Assembly (NCBI RefSeq): GCF_026241095.1 | Contig: NZ_JAPFGB010000016.1 | Location: 113,516-177,515, forward strand | From: Saccharopolyspora sp. NFXS83 | Lineage (GTDB): Bacteria; Actinomycetota; Actinomycetes; Mycobacteriales; Pseudonocardiaceae | Reading direction: 5' to 3' | Length of the DNA stretch: 64,000 bases | Shown here: positions 17,516-26,455 of the stretch, piece by piece | How the letters are laid out: each line of letters begins with the position of its first letter | Position numbering within the stretch: the stretch's first letter is position 1 | The notes under the pieces: generated by a model | Databases searched by the model: none | Told to the model about the DNA's origin: nothing | Seen by the model: only the letters and a program-made list of their open reading frames with translations | Made by a program: the position numbers and the translations under genes

Positions 17516-18016
17516 ATGAGCGCCCGTAGCCCGCTGCCATTCGACCCCATCGCACGTGCGGCCGAGCTGTGGTCGGAGCGGATCGGGCCATCGACCACGA
17601 TGGCCGCGGTGACCAGCGTCATGCGGGTCCAGCAGATCCTGCAGTCCGCGGTCGACACGGCGCTGCGCCCGCACAACCTCACGTTCGCCCGCTACGAGGC
17701 GCTCGTCCTGCTGACCTTCTCCAGCCGCGGAAGCCTGCCGATGCGCGTCATGGGTGATCGGCTCCAGCTGCACCCGACCAGCGTCACCAACATCGTCGAC
17801 CGGCTCGAACACGATGAGCTGGTGCGCCGGGTGCCGCACCCCACGGATCGGCGCACCACCCTCGTCGAGATCACCGACGAAGGGCGGGACCTGATGAAGC
17901 GCGCCACCGAGTCGGTCAACGAGATCGAGTTCGGGCTGGGCGGGGTGACCGAGCGGCAGACGCAGCAGCTCACCGAACTGCTCGGCAAGGTCCGCCACGC
18001 GGCGGGCGATTTCTGA
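17516..18016 (+). CDS. MarR-family transcriptional regulator
   Basis: 166 residues with the MarR winged helix: FARYEALVLLTFSSRGSLPM, recognition helix TSVTNIVDRLEHDELV and wing PHPTDRRTTLVEITDEG (the conserved D-R-R). ATG 17516 follows a TAGCGT box by seven bases. The effector is unknown. Its divergent partner is the thiamine-binding-type gene, a possible target (inference). Confidence 0.92.
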   Translation: MSARSPLPFDPIARAAELWSERIGPSTTMAAVTSVMRVQQILQSAVDTALRPHNLTFARYEALVLLTFSSRGSLPMRVMGDRLQLHPTSVTNIVDRLEHDELVRRVPHPTDRRTTLVEITDEGRDLMKRATESVNEIEFGLGGVTERQTQQLTELLGKVRHAAGDF

Positions 18017-18122
18017 GCTGAAGCCGGCTCCACCGCACACGGGGGATCTCCCCGCACGCCTCCCCGCTCGGGTCGAGGCGCGTTCGACCACCCGCTCCGC
18101 CGCCACATGCGCGCGCCCTGGT

Positions 18123-18174
18123 GCGAGGAAGGGAACCTTCCTGCCACCGGTGACAGGAAGGTTCCCTTCCGCGC
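18123..18174. repeat. 52-bp palindrome family, copy 4 (decaying right end)
   Basis: Left arm intact; the right arm ends CTTCCGCGC instead of CTTCCTCGC, and there is one C/A mismatch near the centre. Between convergent marR and the DUF3817 gene. Confidence 0.9.
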
Positions 18175-18189
18175 GGGGGAGCGCCGGGG

Positions 18190-18549
18190 TCAGTTCAGGG
18201 TGCGCAGGACGTAGCGGACCCGGCCCCAGAACGTGGGGTTTGCGGAGTCCTGCCAGGTGAGCAGGCCGCGCCCGGTCGCCCAGCGTTCGAAGCCGACGGA
18301 GGCCAGCGGCGGCACTGAGGCCGCCAGCGCGAGCACGAGCACGCCGAACGACCAGCGCAGCGGGCTGAACACCACGAGGCAGGTCACGACGTAGGCGGTG
18401 AACACGAGACCGTGGATCCAGCCTGCGACGGTGACGCCTTCGGGCATCCCGAAGCCGTACTTGAAGACCATCGCGATCAGCAGCGCCGCCCAGGAGCACG
18501 CTTCGGCGACCGCGACGAGACGGAACCATCCCGCGTAGGTACGGAACAC
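18190..18549 (-). CDS. DUF3817 membrane protein
   Basis: 119 residues, four hydrophobic helices, DUF3817 family by FRLVAVAEACSWAALL, the GWIHGLVFTAYVV stretch and a C-terminal cytosolic tail. Function unknown. GTG 18549 is preferred to TTG 18555 because AGGCGG lies seven bases before it. Confidence 0.85.
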   Translation of the reverse strand: MFRTYAGWFRLVAVAEACSWAALLIAMVFKYGFGMPEGVTVAGWIHGLVFTAYVVTCLVVFSPLRWSFGVLVLALAASVPPLASVGFERWATGRGLLTWQDSANPTFWGRVRYVLRTLN

Positions 18550-18732
18550 CCTCAAACCGCCTTTCGGACGCGGTGCCGCTCACCGGCACCTGACTCCTCC
18601 GAGTGTGCCGGGTGCTCGTGGTCACACCGCGACCGGTGACACCGCGGGGGAGGGGGCGCCCGTGGCGGTGGAGGCTCCGGGTGCGACCAGAATTGCCGTC
18701 GGAACGGAAACGAACGGTCCGAAATCAATTCG
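18550..18732. other. upstream region between DUF3817 and the lacI control region
   Basis: No gene or repeat seen. Together with the control elements below it forms a gap of about 370 bases. Confidence 0.4.
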
Positions 18733-18746
18733 TGACAACCTTGTCT
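18733..18746 (+). promoter_or_regulatory. distal LacI-type operator (TGACAACCTTGTCT)
   Basis: Two mismatches from the proximal operator TGACAACGTTGTCG at 18923-18936, about 190 bases away. Confidence 0.6.
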
Positions 18747-18882
18747 TCCCGGTTCGGCGCGCAGTTCTGGATCATGATCGGGAAACCGGCGAACACGATC
18801 GCTCGCGAACGATGCTAGATGGCCGATTCCGCCGTTCGGCCGCATTTCTGCGGCCGTCGGTACGCAGGAATCGGATCGAGCA

Positions 18883-18911
18883 TTGACACCGCTGGTCCAG
18901 AGCGGTGAAAT
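18883..18911 (+). promoter_or_regulatory. lacI operon promoter, TTGACA-N17-TGAAAT
   Basis: Consensus -35 (18883-18888), 17-base spacer and -10 TGAAAT (18906-18911). Transcription is predicted to start near 18918. Confidence 0.65.
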
Positions 18912-18921
18912 CCGCCAGATC

Positions 18922-19938
18922 ATGACAACGTTGTCGGATTCCGGGAATGTTCGACGGGCCACCATGAACGATGTGGCCCGTCTCGCCGGGGTGAGCATCA
19001 AAACGGTCTCCCGCGTCGTCAACGGTGAGACCGGGGTGCATCCGGGCACCGCGGACCGCGTGCTCACCGCGATCGACCAACTCGGATTCCGCCGCAACCT
19101 CGACGCGAGCAACCTGCGCCGCGGCGCCGAAACCGGGATCGTCGGGCTCGTCCTGGAGGACGTCGCGAACCCGTTCTACTCGATGCTGACGCGCGCGGTG
19201 GAGGAAGTCGCCCGCGCGCAGGGCGGCCAGGTGCTGACCGGATCGTCGGGGGAAGACCCCGCCAGGGAACGGGAACTGGTCACCGAATTCCTGTCCCGGC
19301 GAGTCGACGGGCTCCTGGTCGTGCCCGCCGGGGACCGGCACGGCTACCTCGCGCGGGAGATCATCACCGGCACCCCGGTCGTGTTCGTCGACCGACCGGC
19401 GGGCGGCGTCGAAGCCGACACCGTGCTGGTGGACAACGTGGACGGCACGGCCCTGGCGGTCCGCCACCTCGCCGAGCACGGTCACCGGCGCATCGCCTTC
19501 CTCGGCGACTCGCCGGGCATCAACACGGCCGCCGAGCGGCTGCGCGGTTTCCGCGAGGGCTGCGCGCAGGCCGGTGTTCCGTTCGACGCCGCGCTGGTGC
19601 GGATGGGCCCGCACACCGCGGACTCGGTGGCCGCGGTGCTGGCGGGACCGTTGAGCACCGCGACGGCCCTGGTCACCGGCAACAACCGGATCACCGTCCA
19701 CGCCGTCCGCGCGTTGGCGGGGTGCGTCCGCCGGCCCGCGCTGGTGGGCTTCGACGACTTCGAACTGGCCGACCTGCTGGACCCGCCGATCACGGTGATC
19801 ACTTACGACGTCCGGGAGTTGGGCGCCTCCGCGGCGCGGACGGTGTACGCGCGGCTCGCAGGCGACACCACCCCGCCGCGACGACTGGTGCTGCCCACCC
19901 GGTTGTTGCCGAGGGGGTCCGGGGAGGTGCCGGCGTGA
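18922..19938 (+). CDS. LacI-family regulator of the sugar ABC operon
   Basis: 338 residues. The HTH is at 15-35 (MNDVARLAGVSIKTVSRVVN), the hinge is LGFRRNLDASNLRRG, and a periplasmic-binding-type effector domain follows. The start may be ATG 18922 or ATG 18964 (MNDVARLAG); the palindrome TGACAACGTTGTCG covers the first ATG, so the later start, giving a 46-base leader, is plausible. The three transporter genes follow in the same direction, so it probably represses its own operon until the sugar binds. Confidence 0.93.
   Translation: MTTLSDSGNVRRATMNDVARLAGVSIKTVSRVVNGETGVHPGTADRVLTAIDQLGFRRNLDASNLRRGAETGIVGLVLEDVANPFYSMLTRAVEEVARAQGGQVLTGSSGEDPARERELVTEFLSRRVDGLLVVPAGDRHGYLAREIITGTPVVFVDRPAGGVEADTVLVDNVDGTALAVRHLAEHGHRRIAFLGDSPGINTAAERLRGFREGCAQAGVPFDAALVRMGPHTADSVAAVLAGPLSTATALVTGNNRITVHAVRALAGCVRRPALVGFDDFELADLLDPPITVITYDVRELGASAARTVYARLAGDTTPPRRLVLPTRLLPRGSGEVPA
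18923..18936 (+). promoter_or_regulatory. proximal LacI-type operator (TGACAACGTTGTCG)
   Basis: Contains a perfect 12-base palindrome GACAACGTTGTC with a central CG, the pattern typical of LacI-family sites, located just after the predicted transcription start. Confidence 0.75.
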
Positions 19939-20032
19939 ACCCCCGCGCGCGGTGCCGGACCGCCGTGCGCCTGCCCCGCCCCGGTGCCACGCACCGCCTC
20001 GACCGCAGCACCCGAGCCACCTGGAAGGTCTG

Positions 20033-20797
20033 ATGTCCGAACCGCTGTTGGAAGCCCGCGAACTCACCAAGAGATACGGCGGGGTGGAGGCGTTGCGGGG
20101 TGCCTCCTTCACCGTGCACCCCGGCGAAGTGGTCGCCCTCATCGGCGACAACGGAGCCGGGAAGTCCACTTTGGTCAAATGCCTCTCCGGTGTGGAGCAA
20201 CCGGATTCCGGGCGGATCAGCGTGTCCGGAACGCCCGTGACGCTAGACTCGCCGGGTGCGGCGCGCTCGCACGGCATCGAGACGGCCTACCAGGACTTGG
20301 CCGTCGCCCCGGACCTGGACCCGGCGGCGAACCTGTACCTGGGGCGGGAAATCCGCCGCGGCGGGCTGCTCGGCAAGCTCGGGATGCTCGACAAGGCGGC
20401 CATGCGCGCCCGCGCCGCCGAGCAGTTCGCGACGTTCGGCGTCTCGCTGCCCGACCTGGACGTGTCGATCGGGGCGCTGTCCGGCGGGCAGCGCCAGAGC
20501 GTCGCGGTGGCCCGGTCGGTCGCCTGGGCGGATCGCCTGGTGTTCCTCGACGAACCGACCGCGGCGCTCGGCGTGGTGCAGCGGGAGCGGGTTCTCGACG
20601 TGGTGCGCCGGGTCCGCGACACCGGCATCTCGGTGGTGCTGATCAGCCACAACATGCCCGAAGTGCGCTCGGTCGCCGACCGCGTCGAGGTGCTGCGGCT
20701 CGGCCGCCGCGTCGCCCGCTTCCGCGCTGCCGACGTGAGCCTCGAAGAGCTCGTGGGAGCCATGACCGGGGCGCTGACCCAGGAGGACGAGAACTGA
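20033..20797 (+). CDS. sugar ABC transporter ATPase
   Basis: 254 residues, one ABC domain. Walker A GDNGAGKST (38-46), signature LSGGQ (149-153), Walker B with DEPT (173-176) and switch His in ISHN. Single-domain ATPases of this FrcA-like type serve ribose/fructose-class (CUT2) importers. ATG 20033 has GGAAGG five bases upstream. The stop overlaps the permease start by one base. No gene is seen in the 94 bases after lacI. Confidence 0.95.
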   Translation: MSEPLLEARELTKRYGGVEALRGASFTVHPGEVVALIGDNGAGKSTLVKCLSGVEQPDSGRISVSGTPVTLDSPGAARSHGIETAYQDLAVAPDLDPAANLYLGREIRRGGLLGKLGMLDKAAMRARAAEQFATFGVSLPDLDVSIGALSGGQRQSVAVARSVAWADRLVFLDEPTAALGVVQRERVLDVVRRVRDTGISVVLISHNMPEVRSVADRVEVLRLGRRVARFRAADVSLEELVGAMTGALTQEDEN

Positions 20798-21849
20798 TGT
20801 CCGCACCACAAAGATCCCCCGAGGACGTCTCCGCCCCCACCGCGGAACCCGCCTCCGGCAAGACCTTCCGCGCCAGGCTGGCCGCGTCGCCGACGCTGTG
20901 GACGGGCCTGGTGCTGATCGTGCTGTGCGCGCTGTTCAGTGCGGTGCGGCCGGACGCCTTCCCCACGCTGTTCAACTTCCAGACCCTGCTGGTGCAGGCG
21001 GCGCCGCTGCTGATGCTCGCGGTCGGGATGACCTTCGTGATCATCACCTCCGGGATCGACCTGTCCGTCGGATCCGTGCTGGTGTTCGCCGGTGTCGTGT
21101 CCGCGCAGACGATGGAGGCCCTCAGCGGTGGTGACGCCACCGGTGCCGGGTGGGGGGTGATCCTCGTCGGGCTGGTCGTGGCGCTGCTCGGTGGCGCCGC
21201 CTGGGGTGTGCTGAACGGACTGCTGGTCGCGGTGGCGCGGGTGCCCGCGCTGATCGTCACGCTCGGTTCGTTCGGTGCTGCGCTCGGCGCGGCCCAGCTG
21301 CTCACCAACGGCATCGACGTGCGCACCGTGCCCGCCGCGCTGCGGGAGACGCTCGGCACCGGGACCTCGTTCGGCGTGGTGCCGAACCTGGTGATCCTCG
21401 CCGCGATCGTCACCCTGCTCGCGGGCTGGGCGCTGCACACCACGGCGTTCGGCAGGCACACCTACGCCATCGGCTCCAACTCCGAAGCCGCGCGCCGCGC
21501 CGGCATCAACGTGAGCAGGCACCTCGTCGCTGTGTACGCGCTGACCGGGGTGCTCGCGGGATTCGCCGGGTTCCTGTCGCTGGCCTACTTCGGCACCACC
21601 ACGATCAGCGGGCACAGCAACGACAACCTCAACGCGATCGCCGCGGTCGTGCTCGGCGGCACCAGCCTGTTCGGCGGGGTGGGCACCATCCTCGGCAGCG
21701 TCATCGGCGTGTTCATCCCCGCCGTGCTCGACGCCGGTTTCGTCATGGCCGGAGTCCGGCCGTTCTGGCAACCGATCGCGGTCGGCGCCGTGCTCGTCGC
21801 CGCCGTCTGGCTCGACCAGCGGCGCCGGAGGAATCGCAACAGCCGCTGA
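20797..21849 (+). CDS. sugar ABC transporter permease (RbsC type)
   Basis: 350 residues, eight to ten transmembrane helices, CUT2 family. Seen: GMTFVIITSGIDLSVGSVL early in the protein and the coupling-helix region AIGSNSEAARRAGINVSRH. A cytosolic Ala/Pro-rich N-terminus precedes the first helix. The ATG overlaps the ATPase stop (TGATG), so the two are translationally coupled. It probably works as a homodimer with the ATPase (family knowledge). Confidence 0.95.
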   Translation: MSAPQRSPEDVSAPTAEPASGKTFRARLAASPTLWTGLVLIVLCALFSAVRPDAFPTLFNFQTLLVQAAPLLMLAVGMTFVIITSGIDLSVGSVLVFAGVVSAQTMEALSGGDATGAGWGVILVGLVVALLGGAAWGVLNGLLVAVARVPALIVTLGSFGAALGAAQLLTNGIDVRTVPAALRETLGTGTSFGVVPNLVILAAIVTLLAGWALHTTAFGRHTYAIGSNSEAARRAGINVSRHLVAVYALTGVLAGFAGFLSLAYFGTTTISGHSNDNLNAIAAVVLGGTSLFGGVGTILGSVIGVFIPAVLDAGFVMAGVRPFWQPIAVGAVLVAAVWLDQRRRRNRNSR

Positions 21850-21884
21850 CCCGCTTTTCAGCACAACGGTGTGTGGAGGAAAAA

Positions 21885-22865
21885 GTGAGAATCAGGCATC
21901 AATTCATGGTCGTGCTGGCGGCGGGAACTCTGCTCGCCGGTTGCGGATCCGGGCAGATCGGGGACAACGGCGGAGCGGCCACCGACCCGAACAACAAGAA
22001 CCTGGCATTGCTCACCGGAATGCGCGGGGAACCGTTCTACGTCTCCATCGAATGCGCGGCGAAAGAAGCGGCAGCCGCCGCCGGGTACGAGCTCAACGCG
22101 CAAGCCCCGGAAAAGTTCGAACAAGCCGAGCAGGCGCAATTGCTGGCCGGCGTCGTCAGCTCCCGGCCCGGCGCCGTGATCATCGCGCCGACCGATGACA
22201 AGGCGCTCGCCACCCCGCTGCAGCAGGCCAAGGACAACGGCGTCCAGGTCGTCGAGGTCGACACCGCCCTGGAGGACAAGTCGGTCGCGGTGACCTCGCT
22301 GTCCTCCGACAACCACGCGGGCGGGGTGCTCGCCGCGCAGACCCTCGCCGACCTCGTCGGGGACCGGCCCGGCGCGGTGCTCGCGCTGAACACGAAGGCC
22401 GGGACCTCCACCACCGACGAGCGGGCCCGCGGCTTCGAAGAGGAGATCGCCAAGCACCCCAACCTGCGGTTGCTGCCGACGCAGTACACCGAGAACGAGC
22501 CCGCCACCGCCGCGCAGATCGTCTCCGCGACGCTGGCCGCCAACCCCGACCTCGTCGGGGTGTTCGGCACCAACCTCAACACCGGTGAGGGCGCGGGCAC
22601 CGCGCTGGCCAACGCCGGGAAGTCCGGCCAGGTGCAGCTGGTCGGCTTCGACGCCAGCCCCAAGCAGGTCGACGACCTGCGCAACGGACGCGTGCAGGCC
22701 CTGATCGCGCAGAACCCCGCGGAGATCGGCCGCGAAGGTGTCGCCCGAGCCATCGCCGCCATCAAGGGCGAACCCGTCGAACGCGAGACCAGAACGGACA
22801 TGATCGCCCTCACCCGCGACTCCATGCAGTCACAAGCCCAGTACTTCTACCGCGCCACCTGCTGA
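21885..22865 (+). CDS. sugar-binding lipoprotein of the ABC transporter
   Basis: 326 residues. Lipoprotein signal with lipobox LLAGC (Cys20). The mature part is a periplasmic-binding type 1 fold as in ribose or fructose binding proteins: NLALLTGMRGEPFYVSIECA, VVSSRPGAVIIAPTD, and the late VQLVGFDASPKQVDDL. GTG 21885 has GGAGGA four bases before it. Last gene of the lacI operon; the sugar cannot be read from sequence. Palindrome copy 5 follows the stop by ten bases. Confidence 0.94.
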   Translation: MRIRHQFMVVLAAGTLLAGCGSGQIGDNGGAATDPNNKNLALLTGMRGEPFYVSIECAAKEAAAAAGYELNAQAPEKFEQAEQAQLLAGVVSSRPGAVIIAPTDDKALATPLQQAKDNGVQVVEVDTALEDKSVAVTSLSSDNHAGGVLAAQTLADLVGDRPGAVLALNTKAGTSTTDERARGFEEEIAKHPNLRLLPTQYTENEPATAAQIVSATLAANPDLVGVFGTNLNTGEGAGTALANAGKSGQVQLVGFDASPKQVDDLRNGRVQALIAQNPAEIGREGVARAIAAIKGEPVERETRTDMIALTRDSMQSQAQYFYRATC

Positions 22866-22874
22866 GCGCGACTC

Positions 22875-22926
22875 CGCGAGGAAGGGAACCTTCCTGTCAC
22901 CGGTGACAGGAAGGTTCCCTTCCTCG
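22875..22926. repeat. 52-bp palindrome family, copy 5 (perfect, no spacer)
   Basis: Two fully complementary 26-base arms meeting at CACC/GGTG. Probably closest to the family consensus. Between the convergent ABC operon and the hydrolase gene. Confidence 0.97.
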
Positions 22927-23081
22927 CGCCCGGGCGCGCGCCGGGGCGTCACGGTGCGGAGTGGGGGTGGTGCTCGGCCGGGGTGGCGGGCCGCTGTCGG
23001 GTGACGGCGTTGCCGGGCGCGGGAAGGTGTCGTCCTCGCGGCCGAGAGGTGTGCGGGGCGGCCGGTGCGCGCCTCGTCCGG

Positions 23082-23951
23082 TCAGGCTCGGGAGTTGACG
23101 AACTCGCGCAGCAGGGCGTTGAACTCGTTGGCCTTCTCCCGGTTCGGCCAGTGTCCGGCGCCGGGGATCACGTGCAGCTGAGCACCGGAGATGGCGGTCG
23201 CGGCCTGCCGGGAAGAGGAGATCGGCACCGCGGTGTCCTGCTCGCCGTGGATGAACATCACGGGGCAGTTGATCTGGTCCAGGTGGGGGCCGTGGTTGAC
23301 CCGCATGGCGCGCCGTCCGAGCGAGTCGCGCTGCCAGTCGGAGAACACCGACTCGCGCTGCCCGGCTTCGGCGCTGACCTCGTCGACGATGCTCTCCAGG
23401 TCGGGCACGGGCCGGTCGCCGGTGAACAGCCGCTTCGCCAGCTGCCGCCGGACCAGTCCGCGATGCTTCGCCAGCAGCTTCGCGCTCGCCGATCCCACGA
23501 AGTCGACTCGGGTCGCCAGGTAGCTCAGCAGGTGGTGGTCGAGCCGGGGGACCAGCCCGCCGGAGCCGACGAGCACTAGCCCCCGAACGCGCCGGGGGTG
23601 GCGCAACGTGAACCCGGTGGCGATGCTGCCGCCCATCGACAGCCCGACGATCATGGTGTCCCGCACCTGCCAGGCGTCGAGCAGCCACCGCAGCACCTCT
23701 TCGAAGGTGCGCTGGTTGGCGCGGCCGTGCCACGGCCTGCTCCCGCCTTGACCGGGCAGGTCGGGCACGTAGACGCGGTGGTCTTCGGCGAGCACGGGAA
23801 TGGTGTGCCGCCAGCTCAGCATCGCGTTGTCCAGACCGCCGCCGTGCAGCAGCACGATCGCGGGTCCCGAGGACCCCGCGCGGTAGTAGCGGATCTTGCC
23901 GGCAGGGAACTCGACGTGGTCGACCTCGACACCCTGGGGCGGGGCGGTCAT
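23082..23951 (-). CDS. alpha/beta-hydrolase
   Basis: 289 residues. Catalytic set: oxyanion loop LLHGGG, nucleophile Ser105 in GLSMGG, acid Asp in GEQDTAVP and His in GAGHWPN. This resembles meta-cleavage-product hydrolases and related esterases; the substrate cannot be assigned. ATG 23951 is chosen over the upstream in-frame ATG (23984) because AAGGAG precedes it at good spacing. Single gene, divergent from tsaC. Confidence 0.9.
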   Translation of the reverse strand: MTAPPQGVEVDHVEFPAGKIRYYRAGSSGPAIVLLHGGGLDNAMLSWRHTIPVLAEDHRVYVPDLPGQGGSRPWHGRANQRTFEEVLRWLLDAWQVRDTMIVGLSMGGSIATGFTLRHPRRVRGLVLVGSGGLVPRLDHHLLSYLATRVDFVGSASAKLLAKHRGLVRRQLAKRLFTGDRPVPDLESIVDEVSAEAGQRESVFSDWQRDSLGRRAMRVNHGPHLDQINCPVMFIHGEQDTAVPISSSRQAATAISGAQLHVIPGAGHWPNREKANEFNALLREFVNSRA

Positions 23952-24204
23952 CTGTACTCCTTGTTCGGAACTGGCTTGAGACAAGCGGTCCGGATCGCGG
24001 ACCTGCCGTTCGTACGATCAGACGTGCGGCGGGACCGTCACGTTGCCGTACCTGAGAGGTGACGAGGGCAACGACTCCGCCGAGGACGAGCGCACCTCTT
24101 CGATCTTGCGACGGGGCGCTGGTGTTACTGGGGAGGATAGGCCCGCAGCGCAGCGGACGGGCACCACCCGCCGGGGCGTGTGCGTGGCGTGCCAGGATCG
24201 GAGC

Positions 24205-24855
24205 GTGAGCACCGTGTATGACTGCAACCGCCCGGACGACCGGGAAGCCGGTCTCGCCGCAGCCGCGAACACCGTCCGCGCCGGAGGGCTCGTCGTCCTG
24301 CCCACCGACACCGTGTACGGGATCGGCGCGGACGCCTTCGACTCCGACGCCGTGGGATCGCTGCTGTCGGCCAAGGGCCGAGGACGCGACATGCCGGTTC
24401 CGGTGCTGGTCGGCTCGTGGTCCACCATCGACGGCCTAGTCCAGTCCGTGTCGCGGCAGGCCCGATCGCTGGTGGAGGCGTTCTGGCCGGGCGGGTTGTC
24501 GCTCGTGCTGCCGCAAGCGCCGTCGCTGGCGTGGGACCTGGGCGAGACCCGCGGGACCGTGAACCTGCGGATGCCGCTGCACCCGGTCGCCCTCGACCTG
24601 CTGCGCGAGGTCGGACCGATGGCCGTGTCGAGCGCGAACCGGACCGGGCACCCGCCGGCGTCCGCGGTCGAGCAGGCGCGGGAGCAGCTCGGCGAATCGG
24701 TCGGGGTGTACCTGGACGGCGGGCCCGCCGGTGAGCCGGTCGCCTCGACGATCGTGGACCTCACCCAGCCGCAGCCGCGGGTGCTGCGCGAGGGGGCCGT
24801 GACCTTGGCGGAGCTGTCCGAGGTGCTCGGCGTCGAGGTCGAGCCCGCGGCGTGA
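24205..24855 (+). CDS. tsaC: threonylcarbamoyl-AMP synthase (Sua5/YwlC/YrdC family)
   Basis: Makes threonylcarbamoyl-adenylate for the t6A modification of ANN-decoding tRNAs. 216 residues. Seen: the YrdC core VLPTDTVYGIGADAF, KGRGRDMPVPVL, FWPGGLSLVL, and the SSANRTGHP nucleotide site. No C-terminal Sua5 domain. GTG 24205 gives the family length; a CAGGAT box six bases before it may support a leaderless start. In mycobacteria it directly follows prmC; here about 18 kb of other genes intervene. Confidence 0.94.
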   Translation: MSTVYDCNRPDDREAGLAAAANTVRAGGLVVLPTDTVYGIGADAFDSDAVGSLLSAKGRGRDMPVPVLVGSWSTIDGLVQSVSRQARSLVEAFWPGGLSLVLPQAPSLAWDLGETRGTVNLRMPLHPVALDLLREVGPMAVSSANRTGHPPASAVEQAREQLGESVGVYLDGGPAGEPVASTIVDLTQPQPRVLREGAVTLAELSEVLGVEVEPAA

Positions 24856-24906
24856 GCCGAGCGCCGTCGTCCGGTTCCCGGTGACGGCGCGAACCCTTCC
24901 TCCTAC

Positions 24907-24938
24907 CAGTGGGCGCACCGCACGACGTGCGCCCACTG
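24907..24938 (+). terminator. hairpin after tsaC
   Basis: Twelve-pair perfect stem CAGTGGGCGCAC (24907-24918) with its complement 24927-24938, eight-base loop, no T-run. Confidence 0.55.
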
Positions 24939-24960
24939 CTCGGCCTGCGCACGCCGAGCG

Positions 24961-24985
24961 GTGACCGGAAGGTTCCCTTCCTCGC
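24961..24985. repeat. right half-copy of the palindrome family
   Basis: GTGACCGGAAGGTTCCCTTC... to CTCGC. Confidence 0.85.
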
Positions 24986-25049
24986 GGGGCTGGAATTCCC
25001 CGGTTCGCGCAGGCCATGAACGCGACGCGTGCCCGCTCGTGTTCCCGGC

Positions 25050-25074
25050 GTGACAGGGAGGTTCCCCTCCTCAC
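25050..25074. repeat. right half-copy of the palindrome family
   Basis: GTGACAGGGAGGTTCCCCTC... to CTCAC, 89 bases after the previous half-copy, same orientation. Confidence 0.85.
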
Positions 25075-25275
25075 CACCCGCAAGACCGTTCGCCGAGCCC
25101 TGGACGATCTTCGCTGTTCCGGACCGGTGGTCGTGGTGCGGCTGTTGGCCGATAGCGTTAGGCCCAGATGCGCAACGTGGACAGCGATGAGGAGCGCCGA
25201 GCTTGAAGACGCCGTTCTGGGGGCTGAACATCGACCTTCCGCGGGCCGTCGGCCCGCGAGGGTAGAGCCGCCGCC

Positions 25276-26451
25276 ATGGACAACGCACCCCTCTGGGCTC
25301 CCGCGGGTCTCCCCGCCCGCGAGTACCTGCTTGTTCTGCTCACCGCGGCGGCGGTGACATTCCTGTTGACCGGCTTGGTCCGGTTGTTGGCGATCCGCGT
25401 GGGCGCGGTCGCCTATCCCCGCAAGCGCGACGTGCACCTGACGCCGATCCCCCGGATGGGCGGGGTGGCGATGTTCGGCGGGGTGCTCGCGGCGATGTTC
25501 CTGGCGAGCAACCTGCCCGCGCTGTCGCGGGGTTTCGAGTTCTCCAACGATGCGGTGGCCGCGCTGGTGGCCGGTGGGCTGATCGTGCTGGTCGGCGCGC
25601 TCGATGACCGCTTCGAGCTGGATTCGCTGACGAAGCTGGCCGGTCAGGTGACCGCGGCCGGGATCCTGGTGCTGCTCGGTGTGCAGTGGTTCGGGTTCTG
25701 GGTGCCGTGGGGCGGCGACGAGGGGCACATGGGGCAGCTCATGGTCCTCAACAGCAACCAGGGTCAGCTGCTGACGGTGCTGCTGGTCGTCACGATGATC
25801 AACGCGATGAACTTCGTGGACGGCCTGGACGGGCTGGCCTCCGGGATCGGGCTGATCGCGGCGAGCGCGACCTGCGCGTTCTGCCTGAGCCTGCTGCAGC
25901 AGCACGGCGGTGACGTGACCGCGTACCCGCCGGCGTTGATCGCGGCGTCGATCGCGGGCGCGTGCCTGGGTTTCCTGCCGTACAACTTCCAGCCGGCGCG
26001 GATCTTCATGGGCGATTCGGGGTCGATGCTGATCGGGCTGATGCTGGCGACGGCGAGCACCTCGGCGTCCGGGAAGGCCGACTACGCGGGCTTCGGCGGC
26101 AAGGACCTGCTGGCCCTGCTGTCCCCGCTGCTGGTGCTGGCGGCCGTGCTGTTCGTACCGCTGCTGGACTTGATCATGGCGGTGGTGCGCCGGACGCGTG
26201 CGGGCAAGAGCCCGTTCCACGCGGACAAGATGCACCTGCACCACCGGCTGCTGGAAATCGGCCACTCGCAACGCCGCGCGGTGCTGCTCATCTACTTGTG
26301 GGCCGGGGTGCTGGCGTTCGGCGCGGTGTCGTTGACGCTGTTCAGCGCGGCCGTGGTCGGCTGGGTGGCCGGGATCGGCGTGGTGGCGGCAGCTATCATT
26401 TCGCTCATTCCGAGAATGGCCGGACGATGGCGATCCGATCGAGGGGCCTGA
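25276..26451 (+). CDS. wecA: undecaprenyl-phosphate glycosyl-phosphate transferase (WecA/Rfe)
   Basis: Polytopic membrane enzyme that transfers a sugar-1-phosphate (GlcNAc-1-P in mycobacterial WecA) to the polyprenyl carrier, starting arabinogalactan linker synthesis. 391 residues, about eleven helices. Seen: the DDRFEL motif, NFVDGLDGLA, FMGDSGSM and the cytosolic His motif KMHLHHRLLEIGHS. ATG 25276. A TAGCGT box at 25153-25158 may be the promoter. Followed five bases later by atpI, the same order as Rv1302-Rv1303. Confidence 0.94.
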   Translation: MDNAPLWAPAGLPAREYLLVLLTAAAVTFLLTGLVRLLAIRVGAVAYPRKRDVHLTPIPRMGGVAMFGGVLAAMFLASNLPALSRGFEFSNDAVAALVAGGLIVLVGALDDRFELDSLTKLAGQVTAAGILVLLGVQWFGFWVPWGGDEGHMGQLMVLNSNQGQLLTVLLVVTMINAMNFVDGLDGLASGIGLIAASATCAFCLSLLQQHGGDVTAYPPALIAASIAGACLGFLPYNFQPARIFMGDSGSMLIGLMLATASTSASGKADYAGFGGKDLLALLSPLLVLAAVLFVPLLDLIMAVVRRTRAGKSPFHADKMHLHHRLLEIGHSQRRAVLLIYLWAGVLAFGAVSLTLFSAAVVGWVAGIGVVAAAIISLIPRMAGRWRSDRGA

Positions 26452-26455
26452 CTGA

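Noticed and set aside
19952..20032. N-terminal extension of the ABC ATPase
   Set aside because: The extra residues are Pro/Arg-rich with no ribosome site, whereas GGAAGG precedes ATG 20033.
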